NCBI GenBank assembly: GCA_003541895.1
Contig: DPLR01000404.1
Span: 1-5,622, forward strand
Length of the DNA: 5,622 bases
Origin: Cytophagales bacterium
Lineage (GTDB): Bacteria > Bacteroidota > Bacteroidia > Cytophagales > Cyclobacteriaceae
Direction of reading: 5' to 3'
Shown here: piece after piece, positions 5,259 through 5,622 of the stretch
Numbering within the stretch: the stretch's first letter is position 1
How the letters are laid out: every line of letters begins with the position of its first letter
Program-made: the position numbers and the translations under genes
The notes under the pieces: model-generated
Databases searched by the model: none
Seen by the model: the letters and a program-made list of their open reading frames with translations, nothing else
What the model was told of the DNA's origin: nothing

Positions 5259-5622
5259 TTGGGGGTTGGTTTATTCTGTTGAAAGTCTTCGCTCGTTGTG
5301 AAATATTCTATGGTCAAAACGAGTAGCATAAAGCAAAAGAACGTAACCTTTTGCATCACGGCCAGCAATCCCCAGTCGCCAGCGCCAAACAAATACAAAG
5401 TGAAGTAGAATATGAGCAAGCTCACTATACAAAAAAGCTTTAACCCATGAAGCTTCGTCTTTAAGACAAAGACGGTAATGTAAAACAACCCAAGCATGGT
5501 AAGTGAGCTTGATATGGTGACCATGAGGTCGTGCAAGGGTGTAGCAATTGGAAATGTAAACAGCATGTTGACAAAGCCAACGGATTTTAAGACCAACTTT
5601 GCATGCTTGTGGGGAATTTTTT
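5255..5622 (-). CDS. C-terminal 121 residues of a multi-pass membrane protein (cut by right edge), possibly DUF998-like
   Basis: The frame is open to the right edge, so the true start lies outside; a TTG at 5596 is an internal codon. The visible part begins KIPHKHAKLVLKSVGFVNM and has a short loop with FPIATPLHDLMVTISSSL. It then has three clear membrane helices: about TMLGLFYITVFVL, LKLFCIVSLLIFYFTLYLFG and AVMQKVTFFCFMLLVLTIEY. The tail is short and polar (TTSEDFQQNKPTPN). The HDLMVTIS motif followed by paired helices reminds me of the C-terminal half of DUF998 integral membrane proteins, whose biochemical role is unknown, but this is recognition by eye. The stop TAG lies inside a copy of the 53-bp repeat, so the last codons (after about FQQNK) may derive from insertion of that element. 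Confidence 0.7.
   Translation of the reverse strand, partial: KIPHKHAKLVLKSVGFVNMLFTFPIATPLHDLMVTISSSLTMLGLFYITVFVLKTKLHGLKLFCIVSLLIFYFTLYLFGAGDWGLLAVMQKVTFFCFMLLVLTIEYFTTSEDFQQNKPTPN

Overview
The window looks like chromosomal DNA of a Bacteroidota bacterium, probably of the Cytophagia/Flavobacteriia type. The evidence is AT-rich DNA, almost no Shine-Dalgarno sequences before the starts, and a membrane protein carrying FKxxHWxGA segments typical of the gliding/type IX secretion protein GldL. This placement is inference from composition and motifs. Every gene I can support lies on the minus strand, so the region reads from right to left.

Layout in the direction of transcription. At 5622-5255 is the C-terminal part of a multi-pass membrane protein, cut by the window edge. 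Its stop codon lies inside the first copy met of a 53-bp intergenic repeat (5206-5258). Next is a 145-residue protein with an N-terminal membrane anchor (5160-4723). Then 4628-3238 holds three minus-strand reading frames, each displaced by one base from the last. They join naturally into one membrane protein of about 460 residues if one base is skipped in an A7 run and one near AGG AGG AAAAA, and if an in-frame TAA is read through. I interpret this as one broken or mis-sequenced gene; recoding is a less likely alternative. It is followed by a 447-residue membrane protein (3257-1914) with two tandem GldL-like segments and a C-terminal TPR-like helical pair. Its start would overlap the reconstructed end of the broken gene, so the two were probably one operon. 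A second copy of the 53-bp repeat (1840-1892) follows.

The left part is better understood. A stand-alone dihydrofolate-reductase-fold protein of the RibD C-terminal type (1774-1211) is followed by the first 364 residues of a CopA-type copper-exporting P-type ATPase (1094 to the left edge). A perfect 13-bp inverted repeat sits directly in front of the copA start and is a candidate operator or mRNA hairpin.

The least-described content is the pair at 4628-1914: an unknown six-helix membrane protein next to a double-HWxGA membrane protein. I see no defence system, CRISPR array, RNA gene or intact insertion sequence. No gene-free stretch exceeds 150 bp. The gaps at 4629-4722 and 5161-5205 hold nothing I can name with confidence.
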